A stretch of 64,000 nucleotides of DNA from Acorus gramineus (GCA_030737835.1 CM060848.1:17585309-17649308); one strand, 5' to 3'; positions 1 through 12,119 are shown, numbered from the stretch's first letter. The notes: a model not told the origin generated them from the letters alone. A program made the numbers and translations.

Positions 1-1218
1 CCCACCAGGAGAGATGTTGTTTTGATCGTGGATCGTGCGACAGAGATTGCTCGAAGAAGAATGACAGGCTCATGTGGTTGATGACGGGTTCGTGTGGATG
101 AAGATGTGCTTCACAAGGGAGATGAGAGAGACCATTGAAGAAGAAGAAGTTTTTCCCTTCTTGAGTACATTTCACCGTGTTCACATGAGTGAAAGGGTAT
201 TTTTGTAATGTTAGAAGTGTGATTAATGTTAACCATATCTTATGTTATTTGGTGTTACAGCGGGGGGGTTTATTCAACAATTTATTGAAAACACAGGACC
301 TAAGACGATTTTAGGTTTTACATAGATTTTTTGTGATTTTAGAAAGATATCAAGACCTATGACGATTTTTTCCATTTATTTTTACTTTTGAGCTCTTATA
401 TTTTCTTGTTATTTGGGCCGCTTGTCAATATAATGTACACAATGTTCAATCCAATCATGGTCGATCACGTATGATTGCACGTCTACTAATATGATTGAAG
501 CTTTATTAGCATGCGCAAATAACAAAAACAAGTTTGTGTCACTTTAGTGAGTGAAATTAATCATTCATAGATTTTTAATAAAATAGAATTTGAATGTTAT
601 TTATGTAAAGAAGCATGATGTAGAAATGATATATATTGTATTAGACGTGATGATGTGATATTTGAAGACCTAAGGTATGGCGGATCGGAGCTGCAAATAG
701 AGATATATAACCCCATTAGCAGGACGGTAGGAGATGCTCATTAGAAAAGGTTTAAAGTTTGTATGATTTTCTAAGTTATCAACAACCCTTTTTAAAAAAA
801 AAAAAAAACTCTTTGTTCTCCGTTTATCTTATTTAATTTAGCTTATCTCGTGACATATATTGATCACTCTGGTACCAATTGTTACAAATAATCATTAAAA
901 CACGTAATTCAAGATCAAACAAGATTTATACATTATCATACAAAAAAATAAAAACACAAATTTATGTGATTTTCATCTAAGCATATGTGTGTACGTATGT
1001 TGAATTTGTCCAAGAGCACTGCAGTACTTGGATGTAACACAAAAAAAAATTGCTATATTTTTTTTTTTTTGAATTATTAATAAAGATTGGACAAGTCCAA
1101 ATTTTATTAAAATTAATCACTTAAAAAAAAAAAAAAAAAAAAAAAAACAGAACACGTAGATACTGAACCCATGCAATCCTAAAAATCCAATCCAACAGGC
1201 AATTGATGAGGTGCCTGC
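1..1218. other. Intergenic stretch, no gene recognised
   Basis: AT-rich DNA with A/T runs (for example near 790, 1060 and 1120). No open frame with a recognisable domain is seen. It is the region downstream of the first pectinesterase, whose stop codon is at 1219-1221. Confidence 0.5.
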
Positions 1219-4200
1219 CTAAGAGGGTTGTTGGGGGAGCCAAGAGCTGCCATGGTTGAAATCATTGATGTAATATTTGCGTTCTTGGCGTGAGAGTTTA
1301 CGTTCCCATGCAACCCGGCCGGCTGTATCGCTCCCCGGACCTTGACACTCTTGCTCGGCGTACACTAGGTTGCTCCTGTGTATATATATATATATATATA
1401 TATGACAAATCCCAATAGATCAGTTTCAAACGAAAAATGTTACATACAGTTTTTACAAGCCCACATACATTTGGATATTGAGCTATGTGACACCGACTTA
1501 TTTTTATAGCTCAAATGTAAACTATATGCCCCGTAACCCCTTTCTTTCACTTAGAAAAAATTTCATATTTTCATAATTAAAACCAATATTTCTTCATATT
1601 TTATAAAAATATATATCTTGATTAGATTATTTATATGCTTTTTTCTTAAAAAAATTAAAAACATATATGTGCCATCTATGTTTTGGACCATAACATTTTT
1701 CTTTTTAATTTTTTTTTAATTTACGACCACATATATTTTGTATATATTTTTTATGAAACAATAAAAAAAAGAATGAGTGTATAAGTTAAATCAAATTCAT
1801 GCGACAATGTTTGAGTGCTTACACTTCAGCAGTATAATCCCAAGCATCCCAACCTTGAGGGACAATGTTGGCCTTGAATTTGGATCTGTAGAACACAACT
1901 CTTGAGAAGCCACGCCAAGCCCTCCCAAGATAGAAGGTGCCATTGTTGGCGTAGATGTTGCACCACTTGAAGATGAACCCGTTCTCATCTGTGCCCGATT
2001 CCCGCCCTTGTGCCGTCACATATCCCGGTCCCTCCCAGTTGCCTTGGATCGCATGCAGGTCACATCTCTTCAAAAAGAAGAAGAAAAGCAGTCATTCAAA
2101 GGTTGATCACAGAAATGTATGTGTGTGTGTGTATATATGTTTGGAGGACGGACTTCGTAAACGGACTGGCCGCTGCCGAAGATGAAGTCTACGCCGCCCA
2201 GGATGTAGGTATCTTTGAAGTAGTGCTGGCCTTGGAAGTCACAGAGCGTGTCCTGGAGACTCTCGAACGCGCAGTTGTAGAACGCCGCCTTGTCCCCTCC
2301 CACCAGCACCGCCACCGCTTGTGTTATGGGCTCCGGTGTTCCTCCTAGGTTATAAGTGTTCTGGAAGTAAAAAAAAAGTCACAAAACTCTATCTCTCTTC
2401 TAATAAAACTCATCCTTTCTCTTCTGATAAGATTTTATTAGAAAAAAAAAATTTACTAATAAAAAAACAAAGGAAAAATCCAAATAACTCGCTGCCTGAT
2501 ATCCATATATATATAACCTCTAACTTTTCTTGATGTTTATATAACTTTTTAAAAGCACCTATGTAAATTCAAATAGCCCTTTGAGTTAATTAAATTTTCG
2601 TTGACACATGAAAAATATTTTTTTTTATAAACCCTAGCTGAAAACACAGTGTACCAAAAAAACTCCTACAATGTGTTAAATTATAGAAAGTTCTCTATAA
2701 ACTATGATTTTATCCCTCTATAGGGTTTTATAGGGTAAAATCATCATTTATGACGGTTTTCACATATTTAACACATTGTAACGGTTTTTTTGTATACTGT
2801 GTTTTCAGTTAGGGATAACTAAACGGAATATTCGTAAAACATTTTTCATCTGTCAATGAAAATTTAACTAAGAGACTACTTGAATTTACATATGTGTGTT
2901 TTCAAGGGTTCTATGGAATTTAGAAAAAGTCAGGAGTTATAAGAATTATAGGCAATTTACAAGGGATTAAATAGATTTTTCCCATAAACAAATCAACACA
3001 TATTTTAAAATTCAAAAAAAAAAAAATGAAACCTTGATAGTCATATATTTGGCAACGAAATTGTTGGCGAACACCGCGAAAGTTGCGCTCCCAAAGGTGT
3101 CCTCGTCGGAGGTATTGTTTCGATGGTCGTCCCACTCGATGCTTGGGAACTTCGTTTCATCCCCTACCATATATATGTATGGCTTCTCTCTGGGTATTTT
3201 CACCTTCTCCCTGCAAACAATTATTATCATAATTAAGTACTTCTATTTATATATTTCTCTCTTCATTGCATGGACTGTTTTTCATTTTATTTTTTCTAGT
3301 TAAATCTTTTTGCATTGATTTGCTAAGCTTCCGTTTAGATAGAAAAATTGAGTTATTATGCGTAGATAACTATACTAGTATAGATAACAATTCTGCATGA
3401 ATAAGAGATTTTTTGTTTGTTTGTGTTATCGGTTATTGTCGTTGAAAAACGTGATAAAGTAGATTTTATTGTTTGTTTGACCTAGAATGGATTAAAAATA
3501 AATAAAGGATAAGTGACGGTTATTGTGTTTATACTTTCTAAATGTCATTTTAGATCATAGATAAGGTGGTATAAACTATATACCAAGGGAATCCTGGAAT
3601 TGTTATATTAGCTGATATCTGCTTGTACTCGCATTGATGTACAAGTTTATACCCCATAAACAAACATGTTTTCCCCCTATCCATCCTTATTCGGCCTTAT
3701 ACCTCCATCCAAACGGGAGTAAAGTCTATATTGTAAACTAGTTTACATTTGTCATGCCATGCACTAACATTATATATAAGATCACCGAACAGAGTATATC
3801 CTTCACTGTTTTAACACATATATCACATACTCTAGAACAAAACAAATATATATTCATTCAATTCAAGCGAGTATGTGATATATATTTTTGATGCAGCTTG
3901 AGTGATCGACATGTTTCTGGAGCAATTGGACCACTACAAGCAATTCAGGAAATAAAAGAGCAACAGACAGGAATAAAACTCAATGATCTCTTAAAATCCA
4001 ACGAAATTCAATGTGGATGCATATTTTGAGGAAGAGATCAAAAATAGTTGTTATGCCTCTGATCAAACATATTTTTGGTCAAATGCCTTCATTAAAGTCA
4101 TTAAATAGTAAAAAAAATTTAAACATAGTTGCAAGATTCAAACATAAAATATTGGCTCAATGCAATTAAATATAGTTGCAAAAAGAGCTGAGGTTGTCTG

Positions 4201-4485
4201 ATTGATTACTGTAACTGTTTTGATTGGATTTAAATAAATGATCGGTTTAATAAACTGCAAGGCATACCTATATAAACCAGTCTTGACAATGATCCGATAC
4301 CATTTGTTGTTGTTATCTGGGACGGCATTGATGGCTTCTTGGACGGTCATGTATTGTCCAGCACCACTTTGATCTACGACATATGTCACTGCAATCTCCA
4401 CTTGATTGGCATCTGCTGTGACAGACACCCCGAGAGAGAGGAATAATAGCAAAAATGAGAGTGGTTGAAGAGGAAGGAACAACAT
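1219..4485 (-). CDS. Pectinesterase (short secreted type, no PRO domain), copy PME1
   Basis: Five exons on the minus strand: 4485-4268, 3210-3033, 2360-2154, 2067-1823, 1375-1219; all introns are GT-AG and the phases join to give 334 aa. The enzyme demethylesterifies homogalacturonan in the cell wall. Residues 1-25 are a hydrophobic signal peptide ([19 protein letters not shown]...). The pectinesterase signatures are in order: GLYRE (70-74), QAV (Q146), QDTL (Q168, D169), DFIFG (D190), LGRAW (R250, W252), so both catalytic Asp residues and the conserved Arg are present. There is no N-terminal inhibitor-like PRO domain, as in the pollen PPME1-like group; a pollen role is inference only. The start is the first ATG, 57 bp below a TATA box. 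Introns 1 and 2 each hold a MITE. It is more diverged from PME2/PME3 than those two are from each other. Confidence 0.9.
1381..1403. repeat. (TA)n microsatellite in PME1 intron 4
   Basis: About eleven TA units, starting five bases upstream of the exon 5 start (acceptor AG at 1377-1376 on the minus strand). Confidence 0.9.
2472..2983. mobile_element. MULE-type foldback MITE, copy A (PME1 intron 2)
   Basis: About 510 bp, nearly palindromic. It begins GGAAAAATCC and ends with the reverse complement (GATTTTTCCC). The arms carry the same motifs as the copy at 33694-34226 (ATATAACCYCTAAC, AACACATTGTA, TTAACTAA). It is flanked by imperfect 9-bp direct repeats (AAAAACAAA / ATAAACAAA), the target-duplication size of Mutator-like elements. 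It sits wholly inside intron 2. Confidence 0.65.
3331..3721. mobile_element. TIR MITE (Tourist-like) in PME1 intron 1
   Basis: The ends are inverted repeats: CTTCCGTTTAGAT on the left and ATCCAAACGGGAG on the right. TAA is present on both sides, compatible with a PIF/Harbinger-type 3-bp target duplication. The interior (TTTTTGTTTGTTTGTGTTAT, GTCGTTGAAAAACGT) is related to the element at 17078-18039. Confidence 0.5.
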
Positions 4486-5560
4486 TTTTTAAAAATCAAA
4501 CTTGGGTAGCCCTACATGCATGACACTGTCACAGATGTGTTCTTTATAGACACAAACATTGCTACATTAAGATATGTGCATGTGCTAATGGCATGTCAAT
4601 AAAACTAGAATATTCCACTATCAGTTATGCATGAGACTGTGAGAAGATCTATACATGCCATCATTTGTTTTATATCTTTTCCTCCATGGAATTTTGATGA
4701 GGATAAATATAAAGATTACGGGTGATCCATGAGTGGCATGTTTACCAACTTACCTTCTTAAGATTTATAGTGAACTTTTTAAGAATTACATTAATTCTGA
4801 TTCATTTTAGTTGATTTCATGACATTGAGGGATCTATGTAGTGAGAATAATTTTGTGAATCTGTTGCTTTTGTTGTTTTCTTCTGAATATTTTTTTTTTT
4901 TGTAAATTTTCTGATATTTTTTATCTCCAATAAATGGATAAATTTTTAGGATAAGTTAACATAATTTATGGAGATAAAAAAAATCACTATTTTTATCCAG
5001 ATTTATATTTGATAATATTTTTTATTATCCTCAGTTTTTATTTTCTTATCCTCAATCTTGCATTTGGATCAAATATGGGATAACTTCAAATTTTTTAAAA
5101 AAATATCAAATCTACACTTCATATTAATGGAGCATTAATATTGTTTAGTGGATCACATTCCTTTTTTTTTGTTTTTATTTATTTTCTTGGAAATGGTAGT
5201 AATAAATGTTATCCCAATTTTACAAAATTAGAATAAAAAATTGGGACAAAGTTTATTCCACCTTTTATCCAGAACAAACTATCCCCATTTTTTATTTTAA
5301 AATGTGGACAATTGTCCATACTTTATCACATTTTTTTTTTATGTCATATAGGATAACAAGTGATTTAACCTAATTTTTTCCATCTCCTAAATCCTTAACA
5401 TACAGGAAAAAGTGTACATATATATTTTTTAATATATTTATCTTTTTTTTTTTTTTTAGAGCTTTTGGTTTGGCAAATTATCACAATGAAACACACACAC
5501 CACCACAGTCCACCATGCCTATTATTATTTTTGGAATTTTATTTGCATGCGTGAATAACA
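4486..5560. other. PME1 upstream region, no gene
   Basis: AT-rich. After the promoter (to about 4600) there are several GATAA/TTATCC-rich stretches from 4910 to 5400 that look like decayed repeat DNA, but no clear termini were found. Confidence 0.4.
4542..4548 (-). promoter_or_regulatory. Putative TATA box of PME1
   Basis: TATAAAG on the minus strand about 57 bp upstream of the PME1 ATG. The spacing suits a plant core promoter with a short 5' UTR. Confidence 0.5.
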
Positions 5561-5564
5561 AAAC

Positions 5565-5760
5565 ATACACCTTGATCGGCATTTGATCCAAAACCCGTAA
5601 ACCCGTCAGGCCCGTTCAGGTCCAAGCCCGCGGGCCTTAATTTTTTCTATTGGGTCAGCCCGGTCCAGGCCTGCTGGCAGAAAAGCCCGTGTTTTTCACA
5701 GGCCGGGTCCAGCCCAGCCTGGCTATTGCCTGGTACTATGTCACAGCGAGCCGTATGAAA
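5565..5760. repeat. GC-rich dispersed repeat (copy 1), GCCCG motifs
   Basis: A GC-rich island with GCCCGCGGGC, TTTTTTCTATTGGGTC, GGCCTGCTGGCA and GCCTGGCTRTTGC. A second copy lies at 11465-11665. It marks the left part of the duplicated block that carries PME2. Confidence 0.6.
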
Positions 5761-6189
5761 TCAATTATAAATTACAAAAACACACCAAAAACCGTAGGGT
5801 TTTTAATTTTTTAATATCTATAAACTATATGATTTAGTGATCGATCATTTACTTCTTCATATTTTAGTTTAAATTTTTAAATTTAAAATGTATGTTTTTT
5901 ATTAGTCTCTAAAAGGACGTATCCCTAAATTATTTGGTTTTCTTTTTAGTCTCTGAAAAATACTAAAAGAAACATATCTTTAAAATCTGGAGACTTAAAT
6001 CGAAATATGAAAAAGTAAAGGATTGATTACTAAATGATATAGTTCATGAGGATTTAAAAATAAAAATCCAACGTAATTTTTTATATATAAAATTATCAAA
6101 ATATACATGCTAATGTTGGAATAGAAATTTAAAAAGGGTAACATGTTACATCTTTTGAAAATCAACTAATATTTTTATATTTTTTAAAC

Positions 6190-6532
6190 TGACGCACAAT
6201 CCATCCGCCCGTACAGAATATACCATGCTATAGGTTTCGTTGTTTTTTTTAAAGAAAAAAAGATATTATGAATCAGCCTACTAAAAAAATAAACATTACT
6301 TATATCTGGACCTATTTTATTGCTTTTATAGTCCTGATTTAATATGAAATGTCTATCTAGCTTTGAAAGGCAAATTGCACGCAACCCATCCACCTGTACA
6401 AAATATACCATGCTAGAAGGTTTCATTTTTTTTTTTCAAAAAAAAAAAAATTATGAATCAAACTACTCGAAAAAGCAAACATTACTTATATTTGGACCTA
6501 TTCTATTGCTTTTATGGTCCTAATTTAATATG
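6190..6532. repeat. Two-copy tandem repeat, about 175 bp
   Basis: Both units carry AACCCATCC/AATCCATCC, AAATATACCATGCTA, a T-run, then an A-run, ATTATGAATCA and ACATTACTTATATYTGGACC. The first unit lies at about 6190-6360, the second at about 6372-6532. A single copy of the first half also occurs at 12015-12110 in the paralogous block. Confidence 0.6.
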
Positions 6533-6861
6533 AATGCGTTGAACAATTAAATTTTTTAACTAGTGTTAATAAAATATATGCTATTATAAAAATTGAATTT
6601 CATACTTAATTTAAATTAATACAAATTTTTATTTTTAAAAAAAATATTTTAAATATATACTACACTAGTAAAATATATTATATAATGGGATAATATATAT
6701 GGGGCCATCTACAGCTCACATATAGAACTGCAAATACAAGTCTGTATCAACGCTCCAATATGAATGTACTACCAAAAAACATAAAATAAAAAGAAGAACA
6801 TCAATAAGAAAAAACTTTCAAATTGATTGAAAAACTAAAATGCATAGATGGAGGAGATACA

Positions 6862-6943
6862 TGTAAAATAAATCATAATAGCACTTAGAATCTTGATTAA
6901 CATGTTTGTGAATACTATAATCATATATTTCTGTCATGCGGAA

Positions 6944-6974
<31 letters not shown>

Positions 6975-7561
6975 CAAACCTTTCTCCATGGTAAGTAGTC
7001 TTCTTTTGTACAAGGACTTGAAGAAGAATAGAAGGATTCTTCACTCTCCTATCTCTCTATGGAGTGGATTTACTCTTGCTTGTGCAAACACAAGATGTTG
7101 TGAGACATGATAAATGGGTTGGGAGTCCACTCCCTTTTATAGATGGAGAGGGGGAACCCTCCCACACTCAAACATAAATTGGATTCTTAAAACCCATTGA
7201 AGAATCCAATGAACCTACTAAATATTTTTGAGAATGTATTTAATAATGGGTAGGTGTTGGGAATACAAAGACATTGAATATTTTCCTCATTCCAATGGCT
7301 ATACATGTACACAATTATTCCATACATTGTGTATCACTTTAAAGAGATGTATATACATTGTCTATCACTTAATGAAAATGTACATACATTATGTACCACT
7401 TAATGGGATACACACAATCGGAATTGAACCACATAAAAACTTAATTAATTTATACTTAATTGATTTACTATTCCAATGTACCATTTTATGAACCAAATAA
7501 TGAAATGGAGCATTGATCATTACATGTCCATATTTATTTCTTAATCGATCACATTCTTACA
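6862..7561 (+). mobile_element. Solo LTR (copia-like), 700 bp, ATACA target duplication
   Basis: It begins TGTAAAAT and ends CTTACA (5'-TG...CA-3'), flanked by a perfect 5-bp repeat ATACA at 6857-6861 and 7562-7566. The paralogous site 3' of PME3 (19010-19014) is empty: GAG-ATACA-AACACAAACC against GAG-ATACA...ATACA-AACTCAAACC here. The interior has a (TA)n tract near 6950 and a TTTTATAG promoter-like box near 7135, but no coding capacity, primer-binding site or polypurine tract, so it is a solo LTR. The empty site shows it inserted after the PME2/PME3 duplication. Confidence 0.85.
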
Positions 7562-7662
7562 ATACAAACTCAAACCGATCACAAATCATCACTAATAAAA
7601 AATTAAATGCAGAACCAAATCAAGGATGTAACAAAGAGAGAGCGAGAGACGACGTCCTCCTC

Positions 7663-9425
7663 CTAAGGCTGTTGTGGGATCCACGTGCTCCCTTCGTTGA
7701 AGTCTCCGGTGAACAATGACAAATCAGCCCCGCTCAGCGTCCTCTCCCAGCTAACGCGATGCGACTTGCCGCTCCCCTGCCCTAAACAATCTTGCTCCGC
7801 GAAGAATATGGTATTCCTGCAAATTAGTCTCACATTCAGAAAAAGATTTAATAATCACAACTAATTATTTGGTGATCTAAGTTGATTTGGACCAAAAATA
7901 AAATAATAGTTACCAAACAATGTTGTGATTATTAGATTATTAGACAAGATAATCTCTATTCAAATAGAATAAATAAGAAGTATTTTTGAGATAGGTGTTC
8001 ACACATTGAAATCACACCCGTTTAAAACTCATGCATTTATTAGTAATTCATGCATGCATATTTGAAACGCATGCAACCACCTTAGACACACCACTAAATG
8101 GAGAATTGTTTGGTTTAATGCATTTTTGGTCACCACAAAAATCCAACATCGCTAAATCAAAACTCAATTCGATTGCTTACACAGTGTCTTTGTGGTTCCA
8201 GGCATCCCAACCAGCAGGTGCAATGGGCCCGTTGAATTGGGATTTGTAGAACACAACTCTCGCGTGAGAGTCCCATGCCCTGCCCAGATAGGTGGGGCCG
8301 GTGCCGGTGACGATGCAGTACTTGAACACGTAGCCGCCCGTGTCGCTGTCGCTTCCCCTGCCTTGCGCGGTCAGGTACCCACCTCCCCGATCGCCCGCCG
8401 TCGAGTGCACATGGCATCGCTGTGATTGCCCGAAATTAAAATACTGTTAGTCAGATTTGGTTGGGGGAATTGCATAATGTGTGAGAGATTGGTTGTTATT
8501 TTACTTCGAACACGGTCTTCGCGAAGCCGAAGATGAAGTCTACGGTGCCCTCTATGTAGCAGTCACGGTAGTAATGGCGGCCGCTGCCGTCGAAGAGCGT
8601 GTCCTGGACGCCTACGAAACCGCAGTTGTAGAACGAGGCCATGTCCCCTCTCACCACCGCCGCCACCGCTTGGGCAATGGGTTGCTTCTGTCCTCCCAAG
8701 TTATGCCCATTCTATATATAATTCAAAACAAAGCTCTATTTTCAGTGTTGTTTTTTTTTTTTTTTTTCTTCATATATCTAACAAAAATATGCTTTGTGAG
8801 ACTGCTTTTCAATCGTGTTTGAAATGTTAGTCATGATCACTCGCACCTTGAAAGTGATATATTTGGCGACAAAGTTCTCCGCCTGCACGGTGAAGGTGGC
8901 GCTCGTCTCCGTGTTAAAGTTGGGGGGTCGCGGCTTCCACCCAGCTCGAAAAGGCCGTTCGTAGCGTAGTCGCTCCACTCGATTGTCGTCAACTGGGATC
9001 CTTCACCTTCCAGTAATATAAATGGCTTGGATGGGGGTATCTTCACCTTCTCCCTATAAAAAAAAATTGTTAAAATCGCGGGTGTACATGCACTTAGTCA
9101 TTCATGCAGGTTAAAGGTCGGAAGAGTGGTTAATATACGTACATCGTCCACGTATATATATTATTCATATACGTTAAAGACCGTCTCATCTCACTATTCA
9201 TACAACGAGGTCTTACCTGTACAAACCACGCTTAACAAGGATCCGGTACCACTTATCGTTGTTGTCTGGAACTGCGTTAATGGCTTCTTGGATAGTTTTG
9301 TACTGTCCGGAGCCATTGAGATCGACGATGTAAGTCACCGCAATCGATGCAGTGGCGCCGACGGAGACGCAGTGAGAGACGACTGATAGGAAGATTGAGA
9401 GGAGCTGGAGAGGGAGGAGCAACAT
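7663..9425 (-). pseudogene. Pectinesterase PME2, frameshifted in exon 2
   Basis: Five exons on the minus strand: 9425-9217, 9053-8847, 8711-8505, 8419-8181, 7816-7663, all with GT-AG borders identical in position to PME3. Exon 2 is 207 bp where PME3 has 208. Around 8922-8940 PME2 reads GTTGGGGGGTCGCGGCTTCC against GTTGGGGATCGCGTGGCTTT in PME3, a net loss of 1 bp. The frame shifts after GLFELGG and meets a stop if exon 2 is read through, before all catalytic motifs. Exons 3-5 still encode perfect pectinesterase signatures in the original frame (QAV, QDTL, VDFIFG, LGRAW, C-terminus WIPQQP). Repaired length would be 338 aa. It is either a recent pseudogene or a consensus error in a G-run. The start was placed at the ATG at 9425 because an upstream in-frame ATG (9515) lies above the TATA box. 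Confidence 0.8.
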
Positions 9426-9495
9426 TATGTTGTACAAGACTGATTGAGATTTTTTGTGTGTGTTGTGGTTTAGAAAAATTAAGAGATTTGTTGGT

Positions 9496-9503
9496 CTTAT
9501 ATA
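9496..9503 (-). promoter_or_regulatory. Putative TATA box of PME2
   Basis: TATATAAG on the minus strand, 71 bp upstream of the ATG. The same box and flanking bases (TAGTCTCTATATAAGACC) occur upstream of PME3. Confidence 0.6.
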
Positions 9504-10243
9504 GAGACTAAACATTGCCTAATTATTCAACAAATTAAAATAGAATTCAACCAAATGCGGAAGTATGTGTTTGATCCAACTAGGTTTCCTTTTGGATGTT
9601 TCATTGACATATTGAGAAGATTATAAATATATTTATTATTATAGTAATAAAAGATTGAAACGACTTTGGTTTTAATACTAAAGGAGTTTAAATTTTTTAA
9701 TTGAATGTGGGATCTCATGAAGATATTCTGCTATGTTAGTCGAAACCGGGCACCAAAATAGATGGTATTAACTGCAACCATTTTATATGTTACTATGTAT
9801 GTGGAAAATACCAAAAATAGTTTTTTAAAGATAAAAAATATAGAAGATAACTGCTTTTAAGAATTATGCTAAAAAAATATTCATTTAAGAATGTCATAAC
9901 CTAAAATGACACAAATGACCTTTGTCTCATGTAATATCTGTCACCATTTAAACATTTTCACACTATCATCTAATTGAAAAATAATATCCATCTAAAAAAA
10001 TTATTTTATTTGAGAGTAATACATATTTTTAAAAATTTTAGATATGCTATAAAAAATATTAATTAACATCATCAAGATTATCATTTAAATATTTTTAATT
10101 TGGTGATAAACAATTAAAATGTGTGATAATGTTTAAATAGTAGATAACACAGAGATAGTCTAGCCATTTTACTTTTTAAAATTTTGAAATAAGACTTTTT
10201 TAGATAGAATGTTTAAAAATGACTGATTTGGATTTTTCAACAC

Positions 10244-10249
<6 letters not shown>

Positions 10250-10309
<60 letters not shown>
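10250..10309. repeat. (TA)n microsatellite, about 30 units
   Basis: Uninterrupted alternating TA for about 60 bp, immediately 5' of the LINE-derived segment. Confidence 0.95.
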
Positions 10310-10312
<3 letters not shown>

Positions 10313-10378
10313 AGAATATGTTATTTTTTTATTTATTTTTTTTGAGTGAAATGAAAGGCCTTCGTCCTAAATTATATT

Positions 10379-10858
10379 ATAGAAGATGTCAAAGGCAGAG
10401 GAGAGCTCTACCAGGCCCCATACAAATCCGACTTACTCGTCAATGGAAATTACCCCCCCCCCCCCCTTGAAAGGATACCTTCTCAGCCTCTGTACAATAA
10501 ATTCCCCATTCTCTAATACAATTGATCACCATAGACCAAACATTTTCAATATAAACCGGTGTATCTCTAAAAATCAGGTGATTTCGAGCATTCCATAGTT
10601 CCCAAGCAATCGCGGGGACGAACAATTGCGAGATTTTACCAGTGGCACTCTTGTCCCCTTTTCTTTTTAGCTTTTTACCAGACGTCCACATGTTTTGGAG
10701 AGAAGAGATGTCAGGGTTGAAGTCGGTTGTCGAGCGAAGAAGGACCCATGCCTGCCTTGCAATCTCGATGTGGCTTGTTGTTTTCTCCGCGCTATTACAG
10801 ATCGGGCAAGAACGATCCGCTGAAGGTGCCCATTTCGCTCTATTAGAGCAGGTAAGAA
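10379..10858 (-). mobile_element. LINE (L1-type) reverse transcriptase C-terminal fragment
   Basis: On the minus strand an open frame runs through about 10858-10440. It contains the zf-RVT-like CPIC...H region (SCPICNSAEKTTSH) and a tail KGDKSATGKISQLFVPAIAW, WNARNHLIFRDTP. It aligns motif by motif with the end of the LINE at 51.6-53.3 kb (RGDRSLQAKVRQLLVP, SQNRVTFQ). The second Zn ligand pair is degraded. A 14-base C-run (10453-10466) lies near the 3' end. It is 5'-truncated and non-functional. Confidence 0.7.
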
Positions 10859-10887
10859 GTCTTTTTTTGGATGGGTATTATTTTTTT

Positions 10888-11170
10888 ATATTAATAGCAT
10901 ACTTACAACACTTTGTGGACGGGTATTTCTCTGGTTTGGAAACAAACTCAAATTCATGAGAGGAATTTTCTAAATGAGAGAAAGATTACAATCAATGAGC
11001 ATAGATTTTAAGGATTAATTGCTTAAATACCCTTTGGCCGAACTGTCAAAAAAAAAATTACCCTTTGAAATTTGTTTTTATATTTACCCCTAAAATCTTA
11101 TCTCATTTTTTTTTTTTGGCCTTCGACCCATTTGAGTAGTGGGAGAGGGATCCTTGCCTTTATTTTTTAA
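10888..11170. other. Duplicated PME upstream flank, no gene
   Basis: 10890-11020 matches 21046-21160 upstream of PME3 (CTCTCTGGTTTGGAAACAAACT and GATTACAATCAAT...GCATA in near-identical form). The match fades after about 11020. No coding signal is seen. Confidence 0.55.
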
Positions 11171-11173
11171 AAA

Positions 11174-11452
11174 GGAAAATGATACACTCAATCGCATGTA
11201 TCAACAAAGACTCAGACCTCAAATGTTTTTATCTTTTTTTAAATAATAAGCATAATCTAATGAGGTATATGCTTTGATGAAAAGTGTATGTTGCTCAAAT
11301 TTGAGTTGAATGAACCATTTCTAATAAGTATAAGAAAAATTTTAGTAGGGTATATACATCATTTAATGAGATATATGTTTTACTGAGTTTATAACGAGAT
11401 ATATAGGTCTGTGTTTTGGGCTGAGAAAAAAACTGAGTGTAGCAAAATATGT
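11174..11452. mobile_element. MITE family with TACACTCA ends, copy 1
   Basis: About 280 bp, starting GATACACTCA and ending CTGAGTGTAGC (inverted termini). It shares TCTAATGAGGTATATG, AATAAGTATAAGAAAAA and GGTCTGTGTTTTGG with copies at 44668-44940 and 46780-47045. It has no coding capacity. Confidence 0.6.
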
Positions 11453-11464
11453 TGTTTTTCTTGG

Positions 11465-11665
11465 CCCACATGTGAGTCTGAAGCCTGGGCTTGGTCCGTT
11501 CATGTCTAAGCCCGCGGGCACTATTTTTTCTATTGGGTCGGTCCGGCCCAAGCCTGCTGGCAAAAATGCCCGATGCCTGGGCCAAGGGCCTAGCGTGGGC
11601 CTCTTTTCACCGGCCACGCCGGCCCATCCTGGCTGTTGCTGATGCGTGGTCCTATGTGATGCATT
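11465..11665. repeat. GC-rich dispersed repeat (copy 2)
   Basis: Second copy of the 5565-5760 repeat: GCCCGCGGGC, TTTTTTCTATTGGGTC, CCTGCTGGCA and CCTGGCTGTTGC in the same order. The following DNA (11790-12110) also matches 5745-6250, including GTAACATGTTACAT and AAATATACTATGCTAGA. This marks the start of the second duplicated block, which carries PME3. Confidence 0.6.
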
Positions 11666-12119
11666 TAAAAAAAAAAAAAAATAGAGTAGATCTTTCGTCA
11701 CTTTTATTATTAAAAGTGAGTTAAAGAATTTGAATTGGGGATGAAATGATATTGAAAATAAATAAGAAAAAAGACAATATGGGATAGAATCGAAGGCACG
11801 AGGGGGGTGGGGGCTATATGATGCACCTTAGTTGTAAGAAATCAATTCATTTATAAATTATAAAACCACACAGCAAAATATATACATATGCATAAATTTT
11901 TTTAATAAAACTTACCAAAATATACGTGCTAGAGCCAGCAAAAGGTTTGAATAGAAAGAAAAAAAATGTAACATGTTACATATTTTGAAAATCTATTAAT
12001 ATTTTTATATTTCAAAAAAGACTACACACAACCCATCCGTCCTTACAAAATATACTATGCTAGAGCCTAGAAGATTCGTTGTTATTATTACTATTATTAT
12101 GAATCGAAATGTGGGGTCA

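Larger units (their letters stand above)
9800..10887. other. Insertion block in the PME2 upstream region
   Basis: Upstream of PME3 the sequence runs directly from ATTTTATATGTTAT (21020) into AATAACATACCTACAGCACG (near 21046). Upstream of PME2 the matching motifs at about 9780-9798 and 10890-10925 are separated by roughly 1.09 kb holding AT-rich DNA, a long (TA)n run and a LINE fragment. The block was therefore gained in the PME2 copy or lost from the PME3 copy. Confidence 0.55.
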
